DNA of 64,000 nt from Aspidapion aeneum (taxonomy: Eukaryota > Arthropoda > Insecta > Coleoptera > Brentidae). The position numbers and the translations under genes are program-made. The DNA is taken from NCBI GenBank assembly GCA_963576565.1, contig OY755044.1, positions 96,300,752-96,364,751 of the forward strand. Direction: 5' to 3'. Each line of letters starts with the position of its first letter. Positions within the stretch are counted from its first letter, which is position 1. This document shows positions 1 to 10,273 of this stretch, piece by piece. The notes beneath the pieces are model-generated. The model had not been told where the DNA came from. It saw only the letters and a program-made list of their open reading frames with translations, and ran no database searches.

Positions 1-780
1 ACAAGATAAGCAATAAAAAGTAATATCCCCCTTGTAACTAACATTGCATTAACAGACTTTTGTTACTTTGTTACCTAACCAACTTAGTAACATATATAGC
101 ATTGTTACATCACCGCTACGGTAAATCTCCCTTCATTCATATTTCGGTTTGGTTGGCCTATGCATCTAAGGCTATCTAGCCACAGTCTGCAACTTAATGC
201 TTTGATTTCTGATTTGGACAATCACAACACACTCACATTCATACACATATAGACCCCCATGGTAGGCAATTTTCTTTTCTCATGGAGGATTTAATTTTGC
301 CTGATGCTCTTTGTCGAACACAGGGGTCTTTATCGTGCTAGCGCCATCTACGCTCTTAATACGGGACCACCGGCTTAACGTGACTTCCGAACCACGGTCT
401 TGAATTCATCATTAACTTTGCCTACTTCGTTGATGCCATAGCTTAATTAATTAACGCAGACCGAACGCAGCCCAAGACAGGCTTTACCCCTACTTCCGGT
501 AAATCTGTATTCACAAACGGAGAGTAGGTTCGAGTTTGTAGTGGCAGGCATGGGATTTGAACCACACACCTTCTGATTGGCAATCGGACACCTCGCCCAC
601 TGAACCAATCAGGGCCACAATCTCCCTTCTCTGTTACGTAACATTGTGACAATCCAGCTTCACAATGGTAAATGTAACTACGATGTAACTTTCTTGTGTT
701 ATATATATCTTTGTTACATTAATGCATTGTTTTAACAGTTATGTTACATACAACATATTACATACATGTAATTTTAAGAT
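1..780. repeat. GTTAC/GTAAC motif clusters, left side
   Basis: Two blocks (about 36-110 and 630-770) hold many copies of GTTAC and its complement GTAAC, often inside TTGTTACATT-like words, in both orientations at spacings of 5-30 bp. The same words recur in each unit of the 1-kb tandem array and again at 4925-5020. Short motifs repeated in both orientations near an end resemble the subterminal transposase-binding repeats of hAT or CACTA elements. That is inference; no terminal repeat or target duplication was found and the left edge is cut by the window. Confidence 0.4.
541..618 (-). repeat. tRNA-like sequence (Gly-GCC type), probable SINE head or tRNA pseudogene
   Basis: Read on the minus strand it has an A-box-like TGGTTCAGTGGG, a B box GGTTCAAATCC, an anticodon-type loop TTGCCAA (GCC, Gly) and a five-pair acceptor stem GTGGC/GCCAC. 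The T stem is poorly paired and there is no discriminator base, so it is unlikely to be a working tRNA. The sequence that follows on the minus strand (about 455-480, containing CTTGGGCTGCGTTCGG) recurs in part at 35365-35385, which fits a dispersed tRNA-derived SINE body. The family is not identified. Confidence 0.5.
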
Positions 781-973
781 AAGAGGTCATTTTATAAGAA
801 GATCTGGTAGGTATTAACTACCCAGATAACACAAGGTCATCTTAAAAAATGTCCATTCCAAAAACTTATGGTGCCCACTAGGTACCTAATAAGATTGTCA
901 AAGTAAAAAAAGCAGGTCTCCAATAAATAAAAATATGCCTGTACACAAAAAAAATTTACCTACAGTATACATA

Positions 974-1119
974 CATATTAGTTTTTAGCCAACGATGGAT
1001 AACATTAATTCAATGTACAAAACCGTTTTATCTTAGCTTTTGATTTAAATACCATTTCATATTGTAATGTTCGTATACGTTGATTCAATGTTATCCGGTC
1101 ATCGGCTAAAAATTAATGT
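974..1119. mobile_element. short MITE-like inverted repeat
   Basis: Near-matching inverted ends: ATTAGTTTTTAGCC at the left and GGCTAAAAATTAATG at the right, continuing inward with GATAACATTAATTCAATG against CATTGAATCAACG-type sequence. About 146 bp, no coding capacity. Superfamily not assigned. Confidence 0.5.
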
Positions 1120-1389
1120 TAAATTGATATTACGCACCTTTTTGTCAGTCCTGCTTTTTGTTTAGTTTCCTAGTCCTTAAATAAAAAGTCCATACGACGG
1201 TTTTTAAGTATGACAAATGTGTCCAAGACTTTTTCATCAAAAAACCAAAACAAGAAGCCAAAAACAGCATAAAATTTACTTAAAAACTGCGTAAATAAAT
1301 TTTAATTACGCCCAATACACGCATACTAACGATAATATAAACAGTAATCAGCTGAGAACTATAAAAAACGATGCAAGTGTGTATTGATT

Positions 1390-1640
1390 TAGCGCACCAC
1401 CCTGCCCTTTTCTCAGCCGATATCCCGAGCATTTCCGATCCAATTGCGTGGCAAAAATTGGATTAAAGAGGAACGCCGAATCCACGCGCACCTCCAGATT
1501 CAAGCCCGCCCTCTCATATCTCTAGATTCAAGCGAGACCAGGCGAGGCGATCGAAGGCCACCGTATGCGGCAGCAAGCGTCAAGTCGAAAAGATATTAAT
1601 TACTTCCGTTAATGGCCGATAGATACCACTAGCGGGATCG
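1390..1640. other. locally GC-rich unannotated segment
   Basis: A patch of markedly higher GC and CpG content in an AT-rich background, without a convincing ORF. A loosely similar patch (CGCCTCGCG, GAGGTGAAGA words) lies near 36000-36130. It may be the body of an old element or a promoter-proximal region; nothing in the sequence decides this. Confidence 0.25.
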
Positions 1641-1934
1641 GGATCATTAAAAATTAAATAAAAAACAACAGTAATTATTTAATAACTGTTTGTATTTATT
1701 TTTTTTTCTTATTTTTGCTGGGGGTGCGCCCGCACCAGCGCTCTTATGGACGAGCCGCCCCTGATTATAAGACGTAAGAGGCATCTTAAGGATGCCTGAA
1801 AATTATATTTATTGAAAGAAATTTAAAAGGAAATTAAATCAATTACTTCTTAAGCCTGACGTTCACTATAGTATCAAAAAGATGTTGACTAGACTATGCC
1901 TTCTAGTCCCAACAACAGAAAGCTTGTTTTGAGG

Positions 1935-4930
1935 TACGTATGTTACACAGAAGTAAGTCATTGTTTGTTACATGTTGCTCCCAATAACATGTTTTAATAA
2001 CATAACACAATTTTCAACGAGGCAATTTAACGAATGTTATTTGTTACAATATCGTTTGTTACATGTAACTTTAAAGAACATGTTTGATTAACGTAACACT
2101 ATACACAACCAGGTAATGTTTCAGATTGTTAATTTTTGGTATTAAGTAAAACACTTGTTACATGTTGTTCGGTTTCCTTAAAAAACTTCTTTATTATTTT
2201 TTTTTTGAATTTTACTTTTATTTTTTCCTATTTTTCATGGACTAAAATTTTGTCTTAAATTTATATTAATCCTAAGTAAATGGGTCAACTATTATTTATT
2301 ATAAAATTTACCTAAAGCAAAATTGCATTAAAATGCGAGAATTAAACGCAAAAAATGTAATTTCTATTCTAAATTTAAGGATTATCATTTTATTTCTTAT
2401 TTTTTTATTTTTATATATTTTGGCACTACAAGCGTCCTCTATCGTGTTTTTCACATATCCATAAAATTTAAAATATACTGATATGGTTTTCCTATAGAGG
2501 GTGAAGTGCTGTGCGCATGTGCGAAAAAACTGCAAGCGCAGGATTGAGAGACATACAAAGTGTGCTGCGCGTCGCCATGTCTAGAAAACGACAACCTTAA
2601 AATTTAAATTTAAAAAATAGTGAAAATTCACTTTAAAATTCCGCAAATAATTAAAATTATCGTGCCATCATCCTGTTGGAACTTCAAGCCGCATAGCTCT
2701 TATGGAAAGGTGTACACCTTGCACTTTGGAACTTCAAAACAGCGGTAAGTCCCTCTCCATGAGGCTATATCACCATTTTCTTTCTCTTTCAAATTTACCC
2801 TGCAATTTTTAAATTATTTACTTTCTCTAGTTAAATGAATTTTTTGCGCCAATGTTAATTATAGTCCACTGTATCTACCAAAACCCAATCTGAGCCATCG
2901 GAGTGCTACAAACTGACATTGCAAAAACTATACGTATGTTACACAGAAGTAAGTCATTGTTTGTTACATGTTGCTCCCAATAACATGTTTTAATAACATA
3001 ATACAATTTTCAACGAGGCAATTTAACGAATGTTATTTGTTACAATATCGTGCACACTGGTTTGTTACATGTAACTTTAAACAACATGTTTGATTAACGT
3101 AACACTATACACAACCAGGTAATGTTTCAGATTGTTAATTTTCGGTATTAAGTAAAACCACTTGTTACATGTTGTTCGGTTTCCTTAAAAAACTTCTTTA
3201 TTATTATTTTTTTTGAATTTTACTTTTATTTTTTCCTATTTTTCATGGACTAAAATTTTGTCTTAAATTTATATTAATCCTAAGTAAATGGGTCAACTAT
3301 TATTTATTATAAAATTTACCTAAAGCAAAATTGCATTAAAATGCGAGAATTAAACGCAAAAAATGTAATTTCTATTCTAAATTTAAGAATTATCATTTTA
3401 TTTCTTATTTTTTTATTTTTATATATTTTGGCACTACAAGCGTCCTCTATCGTGTTTTTCACATATCCATAAAATTTAAAATATAGTGATATGGTTTTCC
3501 TATAGAGGGTGAAGTGCTGTGCGCATGTGCGAAAAAACTGCAAGCGCAGGATTGAGAGACAGACAAAGTGTGCTACGCGTCGCCATGTCTAGAAAACGAC
3601 AACCTTAAAATTTAAATTTAAAAAATAGTGAAAATTCACTTTAAAATTCCGCAAATAATTAAAATTATCGTGCCATCATCCTGTTGGAACTTCAAGCCAC
3701 ATAGCTCTTATGGAAAGGTGTACACCTTGCACTTTGGAACTTCAAAACAGCGGTAAGTCCCTCTCCATGAGGCTATATCAGCATTTTCTTTCTCTTTCAA
3801 ATTTACCCTGCAATTTTTAAATTATTTACTTTCTCTAGTTAAATGAATTTTTTGCGCCAATGTTAATTATAGTCCACTGTATCTACCAAAACCCAATCTG
3901 AGCCATCGGAGTGCTACAAACTGACATTGCAAAAACTATACGTATGTTACACAGAAGTAAGTCATTGTTTGTTACATGTTGCTCCCAATAACATGTTTTA
4001 ATAACATAATACAATTTTCAACGAGGCAATTTAACGAATGTTATTTGTTACAATATCGTGCACACTGGTTTGTTACATGTAACTTTAAACAACATGTTTG
4101 ATTAACGTAACACTATACACAACCAGGTAATGTTTCAGATTGTTAATTTTTGGTATTAAGTAAAACCAATTGTTACATGTTGTTCGGTTTCCATAAAAAA
4201 ACTTCTTTATTTTTCTTTTATTTTTGAATTTTACTTTTATTTTTTCCTATTTTTCATGGACTAAAATTTTGTCTTGAATATAAAATTATTAGTCTTAAAT
4301 ATATATTAATCCTAAGTAAATGGGTCAACTATTATTTATTATAAAATTTACCTGAAGCAAAATTGCATTAAAATGCGAGAATTAAACGCAAAAAATGTAA
4401 TTTCTATTCTAAATTTAAGAATTATCATTTTATTTCTTATTTCTTTATTTTTATATACTTTGGCACTACAAGCGTCCTCTATCGTGTTTTTCACATATCC
4501 ATAAAATTTAAAATATAGTGATATGGTTTTCCTATAGAGGGTGAAGTGCTGTGCGCATGTGCGAAAAAACTGCAAGCGCAGGATTGAGAGACAGACAAAG
4601 TGTGCTGCGCGTCGCCATGTCTAGAAAACGACAACCTTAAAATTTAAACTTAAAAAATAGTGAAAATTCACTTTAAATTCCGCAAATAATTAAAATTATC
4701 GTGCCATCATCCTGTTGGAACTTCAAGCCACATAGCTCTTATGAAACTTCAAAACAGCGGTAAGTCCCTCTCCATGAGGCTATATCACCATTTTCGTTCT
4801 CTTTCAAATTTACCCTGCAACATTTAACTAAAGAAAGTAAATTCTTTAGTTAAATGAATTTTTTGCGCCAATGTTTAGTATAGTCCACTGTATTTACCAA
4901 AACCCAATCTGAGCCATCGAAGTGCTACAC
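1935..4930. repeat. tandem array of three ~1-kb units
   Basis: Three head-to-tail copies begin at TACGTATGTTACACAG at 1935, 2931 and 3939, giving periods of 996 and 1008 bp; the third diverges after about 4930. The copies look nearly identical apart from small indels, for example a short duplication near 4275-4310 in the third. Each unit has a GTTAC-rich half and a T-rich half with a 75-codon minus-strand ORF (2308-2535, 3316-3543, 4348-4575). Because DNA identity is high throughout, the conserved ORF is not evidence of coding. The array reads as a young satellite or an internally amplified transposon segment. Confidence 0.9.
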
Positions 4931-5020
4931 ATGTTACTCTCAAACCACATGAATGGTCAACGTAACAAAAGTTACAACGAGGTAATGTAACGATAGTTAA
5001 TTGTTACATCGCACATCCCC
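4925..5020. repeat. GTTAC/GTAAC motif cluster, right side
   Basis: After the third 1-kb unit the sequence again carries closely spaced GTTAC and GTAAC words (ATGTTACTC, CAACGTAAC, AAAGTTACAAC, AATGTAACG, TTGTTACATC). Together with the 1-780 clusters it may mark the opposite end of one element enclosing the tandem array; no inverted termini were recognised. Confidence 0.35.
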
Positions 5021-5143
5021 TTCCGTTACCCCATACCGTTGTAAGTCACCCCATACCGTTGTAAGTCAAAATGTTATAATTTTACAGGGAAAGCAAAACA
5101 AAATTTTGTAATCCATAGTTCTTTATGAAAAATATATTATGAG

Positions 5144-5503
5144 TTATGCAAAATATTTTTTTTTTAATTTGAGATTTGAACACAGGGTTTTGTTGGTAGG
5201 TAAAATAAGTATAAATCTATCCGAATTTGTTATAAAAAAAAACTCGTTTGAAAATTTTTGAGTTACGACGGTCTCGAAGGGAATGTGCGACATAATATCA
5301 TGCACACTGGGGATCATTACCGTATACGTTATAATAGGGCATGATGTGGGATATGCTGGCGCATTATCGGGATAGATGTTCCAAATGCAATCAATTTTAT
5401 CCCTATTGACGTCGACTTGCATAAAGACCGACTGTGGGCAGTCCGGATAATGAAAACATTTTTCAATTATGTGTTTTGTACAGTCACAGCTCAAATGATT
5501 TTC
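5144..5503 (-). CDS. terminal exon of secreted LRR protein (LRR C-terminal cysteine cap)
   Basis: A minus-strand exon opens after a good 3' splice site (CTTTTAG then GAAAATCATTTG) and stays open for 119 codons to TAA at 5146-5144. It begins ENHLSCDC, the usual start of an LRR C-terminal capping domain, and carries further cysteines (KCFHYPDC, DCIW, TSCP, TLCS). No membrane segment or TIR domain follows, so this gene model ends as a secreted LRR protein, unless the frame is wrong or other splice forms exist. It is read as the 3' continuation of the LRR exon upstream; the sequence joining them lies in or near the assembly gap. The match is to the fold class, not a named orthologue. Confidence 0.6.
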   Translation of the reverse strand, partial: ENHLSCDCTKHIIEKCFHYPDCPQSVFMQVDVNRDKIDCIWNIYPDNAPAYPTSCPIITYTVMIPSVHDIMSHIPFETVVTQKFSNEFFFITNSDRFILILPTNKTLCSNLKLKKKYFA

Positions 5504-5543
5504 CTAAAAGTATTAAAATTTTAACATAAATTAGGTATTTCGT

Positions 5544-5743
5544 NNNNNNNNNNNNNNNNNNNNNNNNNNNNNNNNNNNNNNNNNNNNNNNNNNNNNNNNN
5601 NNNNNNNNNNNNNNNNNNNNNNNNNNNNNNNNNNNNNNNNNNNNNNNNNNNNNNNNNNNNNNNNNNNNNNNNNNNNNNNNNNNNNNNNNNNNNNNNNNNN
5701 NNNNNNNNNNNNNNNNNNNNNNNNNNNNNNNNNNNNNNNNNNN
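5544..5743. other. assembly gap (200 N)
   Basis: Exactly 200 undetermined bases interrupt the LRR gene; the round number suggests a scaffolding gap of unknown true length. Confidence 0.99.
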
Positions 5744-6718
5744 TTTCAGCTCCTTTAAAGGTGCTGTCAGTAATCTTCGTAAGGCCACAGAAACTTAAGT
5801 TTAAATACTTTAAATTGGGTAGATTATTAAATATTGGTTCATTTATCGTTAAATTGGCATTACTGGATAAATCCAAAAATGCTAACTTTTGGTTTTGTTT
5901 AAAAGTGTCTTTATGTATAGCTTGGATATTGTTTCTATTAATATCTAACTTTTTTAACTGAATCAGATCTTTAATGCACTCTCTGACAAATTCGTTAAAA
6001 GGTTTCGTGCTAAATTTAATTCCGTTAACTTTTTAAGACCTTTGAATGCTTTGGGTTTAATGAGTTTTAGACGATTTTCATAAAATTCTAAAATTTCCAA
6101 ATTTATCAAGTTTTCAAACGAATTTTCCGGTATTTCAGAAATTTGATTAAGCCCTACTTTCAAATGTGTTAATCCTACGGTCTCCTTAAAATATGTTTGA
6201 GCTTCATTAAGCTTTGTCCTTTCTAAAGTTAAATGCTTCAAGCTAGTTAAATTATTTAGAAAATTTTCCTTAAACGCTAGGTTTGTGTTTTCATTCCATG
6301 ATACCAACTTAAGGTTTTTGATTCCAGTATTTACCGCAAACGTATCTTCCGTTATATTTATTGGATCTCTACTTAAGAGCTGGTAGTGATACTTGAGATG
6401 TTTAGGCCTGGATTTATAACATTTGGTAATCATTGTTGGTATATTAAGGCCAACTGGGTTGTTTAATGAACTAAGCTTGTTAATTTCAAAAACTGGAAAT
6501 ACATCAGTGGAATATGAATTGAGGTCTTTGCAAAAAATATGTATGTTTCGTGAGGCATCAAAAAGTATATGTAATGAATTGCTTTTCGTTTCTTTACAAT
6601 GAGATTCTGGAGTGCATCCTAAACCCAAGGAGCAATTATTTTTGCAAACTTGAGCATTAATTGATCTTGTATAAATAAAGCACAGGATAAAGGAAGTCAA
6701 TAAACTTATTTTAGCCAT
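5744..6718 (-). CDS. secreted leucine-rich-repeat protein, Toll-ectodomain-like, 5' part, frameshifted
   Basis: ATG at 6718 starts a signal peptide (MAKISLLTSFILCFIYTRS, then INAQVC) followed by a cysteine-rich N-cap (CKNNCSLGLGC, SHC, FCK, TKCYKS) and at least six leucine-rich repeats of the LxxLxLxxNxL type. The N-cap layout and IFCKDL/MITKCY spacing recall Toll-family ectodomains; a pattern-recognition or signalling role is inferred from family only. The frame closes at TGA 5965-5963, but the repeats continue perfectly in another frame (DLIQLKKLDINRNN, then FLDLSSNANL) up to the N gap. One missing base near 5966-5972 explains this, either a sequencing error or a disabling mutation. A 3' splice site (TTTATTTTAG, exon from 6746) lies just before the ATG, so a 5'UTR intron is likely. 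Confidence 0.75.
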
Positions 6719-6822
6719 TTTAGGTTTGCTTTAAACATTGAAAAATCTAAAATAAACATAATATTTTTTTTACGATATTTGTGTGTTATTTAGTTAGAAA
6801 CTTTTTGTCGTATCAAAATGCG

Positions 6823-7698
6823 GTTTTTAGTTGATGGTTGTTGGGGTAGGACAAATAAATTCATGCAACTGTTTAAATAATTGCAAGCGGTTTATTGTTT
6901 AAACCTTCATTAGTGCTAAAAATAGATAAAAAACAGTTATTCAAAGGAAAAACTCAAATAATAAATTCATTCATAAAAATAATTATTTAGAATTAACATT
7001 TTAATGAAAAACTTGATATAGAAAAAATTTTATAAAATTTTTTAAAATTAATAAAAAAAGCCATTAATTTTTTTTAAATTATTTAGAAAAGAGAAAAACT
7101 TAGAAACATTACGGGCAAACAGAAAAGAAGCCCACCCAAAATATCATTGTGTTTCAAATTCCGATATGTAATTTTAATGTTGATACTTGTAATATCTGCA
7201 ACAATAAATAAAGTAAAACACACAAAAAAAGCAAATAAAAAATATTGCAGAGGTAATAGCTGAAAATAAAATGAAGTAAAGCTTACTCACCTTATTTCTT
7301 CCTCCAAGGGTTATATTACACAAAAACTTTTTTTAAATGAGAAAAATGTAAAATTAAGTCAAAATACAACAACAATTTAAATTAAGAAGTAAGTAAGAAG
7401 AATTAAAATTATTAAAATAAGACAGATATTACACATTTACGATACACGAAAGCTAAGCAATAATAACCTTTAATTTCATGTTGTACCACAGAATATATAG
7501 GTTATACTTTGTGGTTGTACCTACTTATCAATTTTTAAGTTATTATTATATTTTAAAAAATCTGATTTTAGGAGCCTATAGTGGCGTTATCTGTAGAAAA
7601 ATGTTAAGACTTTGTCTAAACTTCAAAAGGAAACCAAATAGTTAAACGATTACATAAATTTATTTGTCCTACCCAACAATCAATTATTAACTAAAAAC
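6823..7698. mobile_element. TIR element upstream of the LRR gene
   Basis: Inverted ends of about 50 bp: GTTTTTAGTTGATGGTTGTT at the left, and on the reverse strand of the right end GTTTTTAGTTAATAATTGAT, both followed by GTAGGACAAATAAATT. The interior is AT-rich and non-coding. A possible 5' splice donor on the minus strand (AATAAG/GTGAGT at 7291/7290) lies inside, so an LRR-gene 5'UTR exon could derive from this element; that is speculative. Confidence 0.65.
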
Positions 7699-7724
7699 AT
7701 TTAAGGATACTAATTAAGTTAAAA

Positions 7725-7793
7725 ATGCGGTTTGTTATATTTTTTCTCCTTGTAATACTATTAGGAAAAAGCTATACTGACCAAGAGGTCTGA
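7725..7793 (+). pseudogene. isolated signal-peptide-like ORF fragment
   Basis: A 22-residue ORF, MRFVIFFLLVILLGKSYTDQ plus EV, is a plausible secretion signal with a hydrophobic core and small-residue cleavage region, but ends at once in TGA with no convincing splice donor. It could be a first-exon remnant of a secreted gene on the plus strand, or chance. Confidence 0.2.
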
Positions 7794-8099
7794 TTCTAAA
7801 GAGAAAAACTAATCAAGCAGGTCTTCTTCTTCTGTTTATCCCCTCCCGATTCTTGCTTCGCCTGTCATTCTGAGACGAACGAATTTTATGGCATTGTCTG
7901 CTACGCAGATTTAAACTTTTTTATGTTCAATTTAGTACTTCATTCTTAAGCTAGAATGCCGTTAACAACCTATAAAATTTTCCTAGTTTTGAGTTTTGTT
8001 TCTTGAAAACCACAAAAGCTAAAGAAGATTTGCTTATAAAAATTGATGTAGAATAATGTTGTGATTAAGACGGCACCAAAAAATCAAAATTGTCCATTT

Positions 8100-8480
8100 T
8101 CATAACTTTTGAGACTTTTCGACAGTTACCAGCTGGCTATCATAAGAATAATATAGACCAACGAAAAAAGAAGTTGTCTCAAAAATAATGAAATTAACTG
8201 TTTCTTTGCGTTTCAGATGATTTTGAAACTTTTTATCGCGCTGTCTGCCTTTAACGACCAACGCCCAAAACTTAAAAACTGCTTGACCGATTTTATTGGA
8301 ATTTAGCACATAGGTTGGGTATTGGCTCTAGATGGTCCCATTTAAAGATGAATAAAACCCACCGGACATCAGCCGAAAAAAAAAGGGTGGGGGTAGATTT
8401 CAAAAATTAGAGTTTTGGCTCTAGATGGTCCTACTTGCAAATAAATAAAATCTACACGACAAAAATATGAATTGTGGTAC
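8100..8480. repeat. dispersed repeat related to 50390-50690 (Helentron-like family)
   Basis: Shares with the 50.4-kb element the stretch TTTGCGTTTCAGATGATTTT, then AACGACCAACGC, the degenerate phrase around CTTGACCGATTTTATTGG, and GATGGTCCCATTTAAA followed by AGGGTGGGGGTAGATTTC. The short microsatellite present in the other copy has nearly vanished here (CTGTCTGCC). This appears to be a truncated relic of that element. Confidence 0.6.
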
Positions 8481-8523
8481 TATATTAAACGTAACACTGC
8501 ATTTAGATCAAACACATACATTA

Positions 8524-9066
8524 TAAACTGCTCAAAAATTGAAGTGGGGCACCCCATTTTCTTGGACAATTTTAAAGTAAATTTATTCCTAAACGAAACG
8601 GTTAATTCCCACAGGGTTGGATGAGACAGGCAGGCAACTGGGCAAATGCCTGGTGGGCCGGTTCAATTTAGGGCCGGTTGGGCAAAATTATTAATATTTA
8701 TTTTTGTATATTCGACAAAGGAACTAATTAAAACATTAAACATTTAAAATAAAAAAATCTGTATGTAGTACTCCAGGCCTGCTTTAGCTGACTGTCATTT
8801 TGTGTCATTAAATTTTTTTTGAAAAAAATCGTACGGGAAATGGGAGCCGTGCAAACTTTCGCACTTTTGTTACACTAGCGTTGTAGCCGCCCTGTGAAGC
8901 TATCTGTCAAGTGCAGGACAATATGGAAACCAAACATTAAAAGAGGATATTCGAAGCTATATCTCATAGAAAATTGTTTGGATTTTGACCGGTTCGTTTA
9001 GGAATAAATTTACTTTAAAAATGTCCAAAAAAATGGGGTGGCTCACTTCAATTTTTGAGCAGTTTA
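8524..9066. mobile_element. MITE with long TIRs, TA-flanked (family shared with 18779-22747)
   Basis: Ends AAACTGCTCAAAAATTGAAG and its inverted counterpart (CTTCAATTTTTGAGCAGTTT) are each followed or preceded by TA. The TIR continues with the GTAAATTTATTCCTAAACG block and matches the ends of the 4-kb element at 18779-22747. The left half is interrupted near 8615-8760 by unrelated sequence rich in GGGCCGGTT words, probably a later hAT-like insertion. Tc1/mariner-type TA target duplication is inferred. Confidence 0.75.
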
Positions 9067-9090
9067 GTTTGTTTTGTTGGGTAGTGTTAC

Positions 9091-9121
9091 CACGGATCAC
9101 CTATTTGTTAGGTGATCCGTG
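9091..9121. repeat. 31-bp perfect hairpin with 7-bp flanking direct repeats (copy 1)
   Basis: CACGGATCACCTA pairs with TAGGTGATCCGTG around the loop TTTGT. The left flank is GTGTTAC (9084-9090) and the right flank is GTGTTAT (9122-9128). The same arms occur at 9129-9161 and 34510-34539. Confidence 0.85.
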
Positions 9122-9128
9122 GTGTTAT

Positions 9129-9161
9129 CACGGATCACCTTGTTAGGTGAGGTGATCCGTG
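9129..9161. repeat. 33-bp hairpin with 7-bp flanking direct repeats (copy 2)
   Basis: Arms CACGGATCACC/GGTGATCCGTG, interior TTGTTAGGTGA. Flanked by GTGTTAT (9122-9128) and GTGTTAC (9162-9168), so the segment reads target, hairpin, target, hairpin, target, as expected if a second event used the duplicated target of the first. Confidence 0.85.
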
Positions 9162-9168
9162 GTGTTAC

Positions 9169-9725
9169 CCTCGGTGGAGAATCTGTCCAATCGGACGCGT
9201 CTCCAGGTGGCGGATAGGGAGTTATTCCGCTGACCAAAAAGGGTAAAAATTAAATTATACATAAATCGTGTGGGCTTAGGTGCACATAAATTGACAAAGT
9301 ATTTCTATTCTTATTTAAAACTTTGCTTAATTAGTTTTTATTGTTCACAGCAGACTTCCGCTTGTAGAGCTGGGACTAATTAAATGGCCGCTGCCGTTTT
9401 CAGAAGAGCTAAGATGAGAATCCGAATTTAATAGAATTTTGATATTACCCAACCCAGCAATATTCGACTGCAAACCACGAAAAACGTAAATATCCCTGAG
9501 TTAATGCTTAAATTAAATAAGGGCCTACGTGCAAATTTTAAGAAAACGAGTTTATTTAAAAAATGTAATGGTATATTTAAAGAAATATTAATTAAAATAT
9601 ATAATAACGCCCTTAGAAGAACTCTAGCGCAATTCTATCAAATTCTAATCAAAAAGTTATTAATTCTAGACATTTACATTTTTTGGAATAAATTGCATAT
9701 TAATTTTAAAAGTAATTTTTTGCAG
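9169..9725. other. no recognised feature
   Basis: Mixed-composition non-coding sequence; I see no ORF, RNA gene or repeat end that I can support. Confidence 0.4.
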
Positions 9726-9805
9726 ATAGGTCCTTTTAGCCGTAGAATGATGATTGACGAGTCTGGCAACATTAAATTTGCAATACCTACAGAATTTTCA
9801 ATTGG
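9726..9805 (+). CDS. possible short exon, unidentified
   Basis: An 80-bp stretch lies between a 3' splice-like TTTTTTGCAG and a 5' donor-like GG/GTAAAG. It encodes IGPFSRRMMIDESG, NIKFAIPTEF, SIG with more balanced base use than the flanking AT-rich DNA. No family was recognised. It may belong to an otherwise unseen plus-strand gene, or be chance. Confidence 0.3.
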
Positions 9806-9811
9806 GTAAAG

Positions 9812-10273
9812 AAATATTTCGTATTTTATAAATAATATGTAATATAATACAGGGTGTAGCAGAATGAAGGTGCGTTTTTAAATATGAATAACTCAGCTAA
9901 TTACAAGAATTTAAGTTGAGATGTTACGATTTAACTGTTAGAAAGTGAATTTGCGTTTTGAGAGTAATGTCAGGTAGATGACGTCCGTTTTCTACAATGT
10001 TGGAGTCGTTCCTCAAAGTTCCGCATCACACAAATCAATTTCAATTGCCCATGGGCGTAGTTAGGGTGGCTTGGGTGGAGGTTAAGCCTTCCCGTCCAAA
10101 GCTTGTTAAATTAAGCCCCCCCTGAAATTATTCGAACATTACCATAGACACACAAACACAATTCAGAAGAGAAAGTATGACTATAGCCTCCCAGATGAGA
10201 ACACCTAACTACGCCCATGCCAATGCCCTAACTTGTGCTCTGGGTAGTTATTCTGGGTCTTAAATGATGTGTC
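9812..10273. other. non-coding, transposon-edge fragment
   Basis: Contains ACAGGGTGTAGCAGAATGA at 9849, typical of a TIR edge of an unidentified element, but no partner end was located. Otherwise nothing recognised. Confidence 0.3.

Noticed and set aside
2308..4575. 75-codon ORF repeated three times
   Set aside because: Conserved only because the whole 1-kb unit is near-identical; no coding signature.
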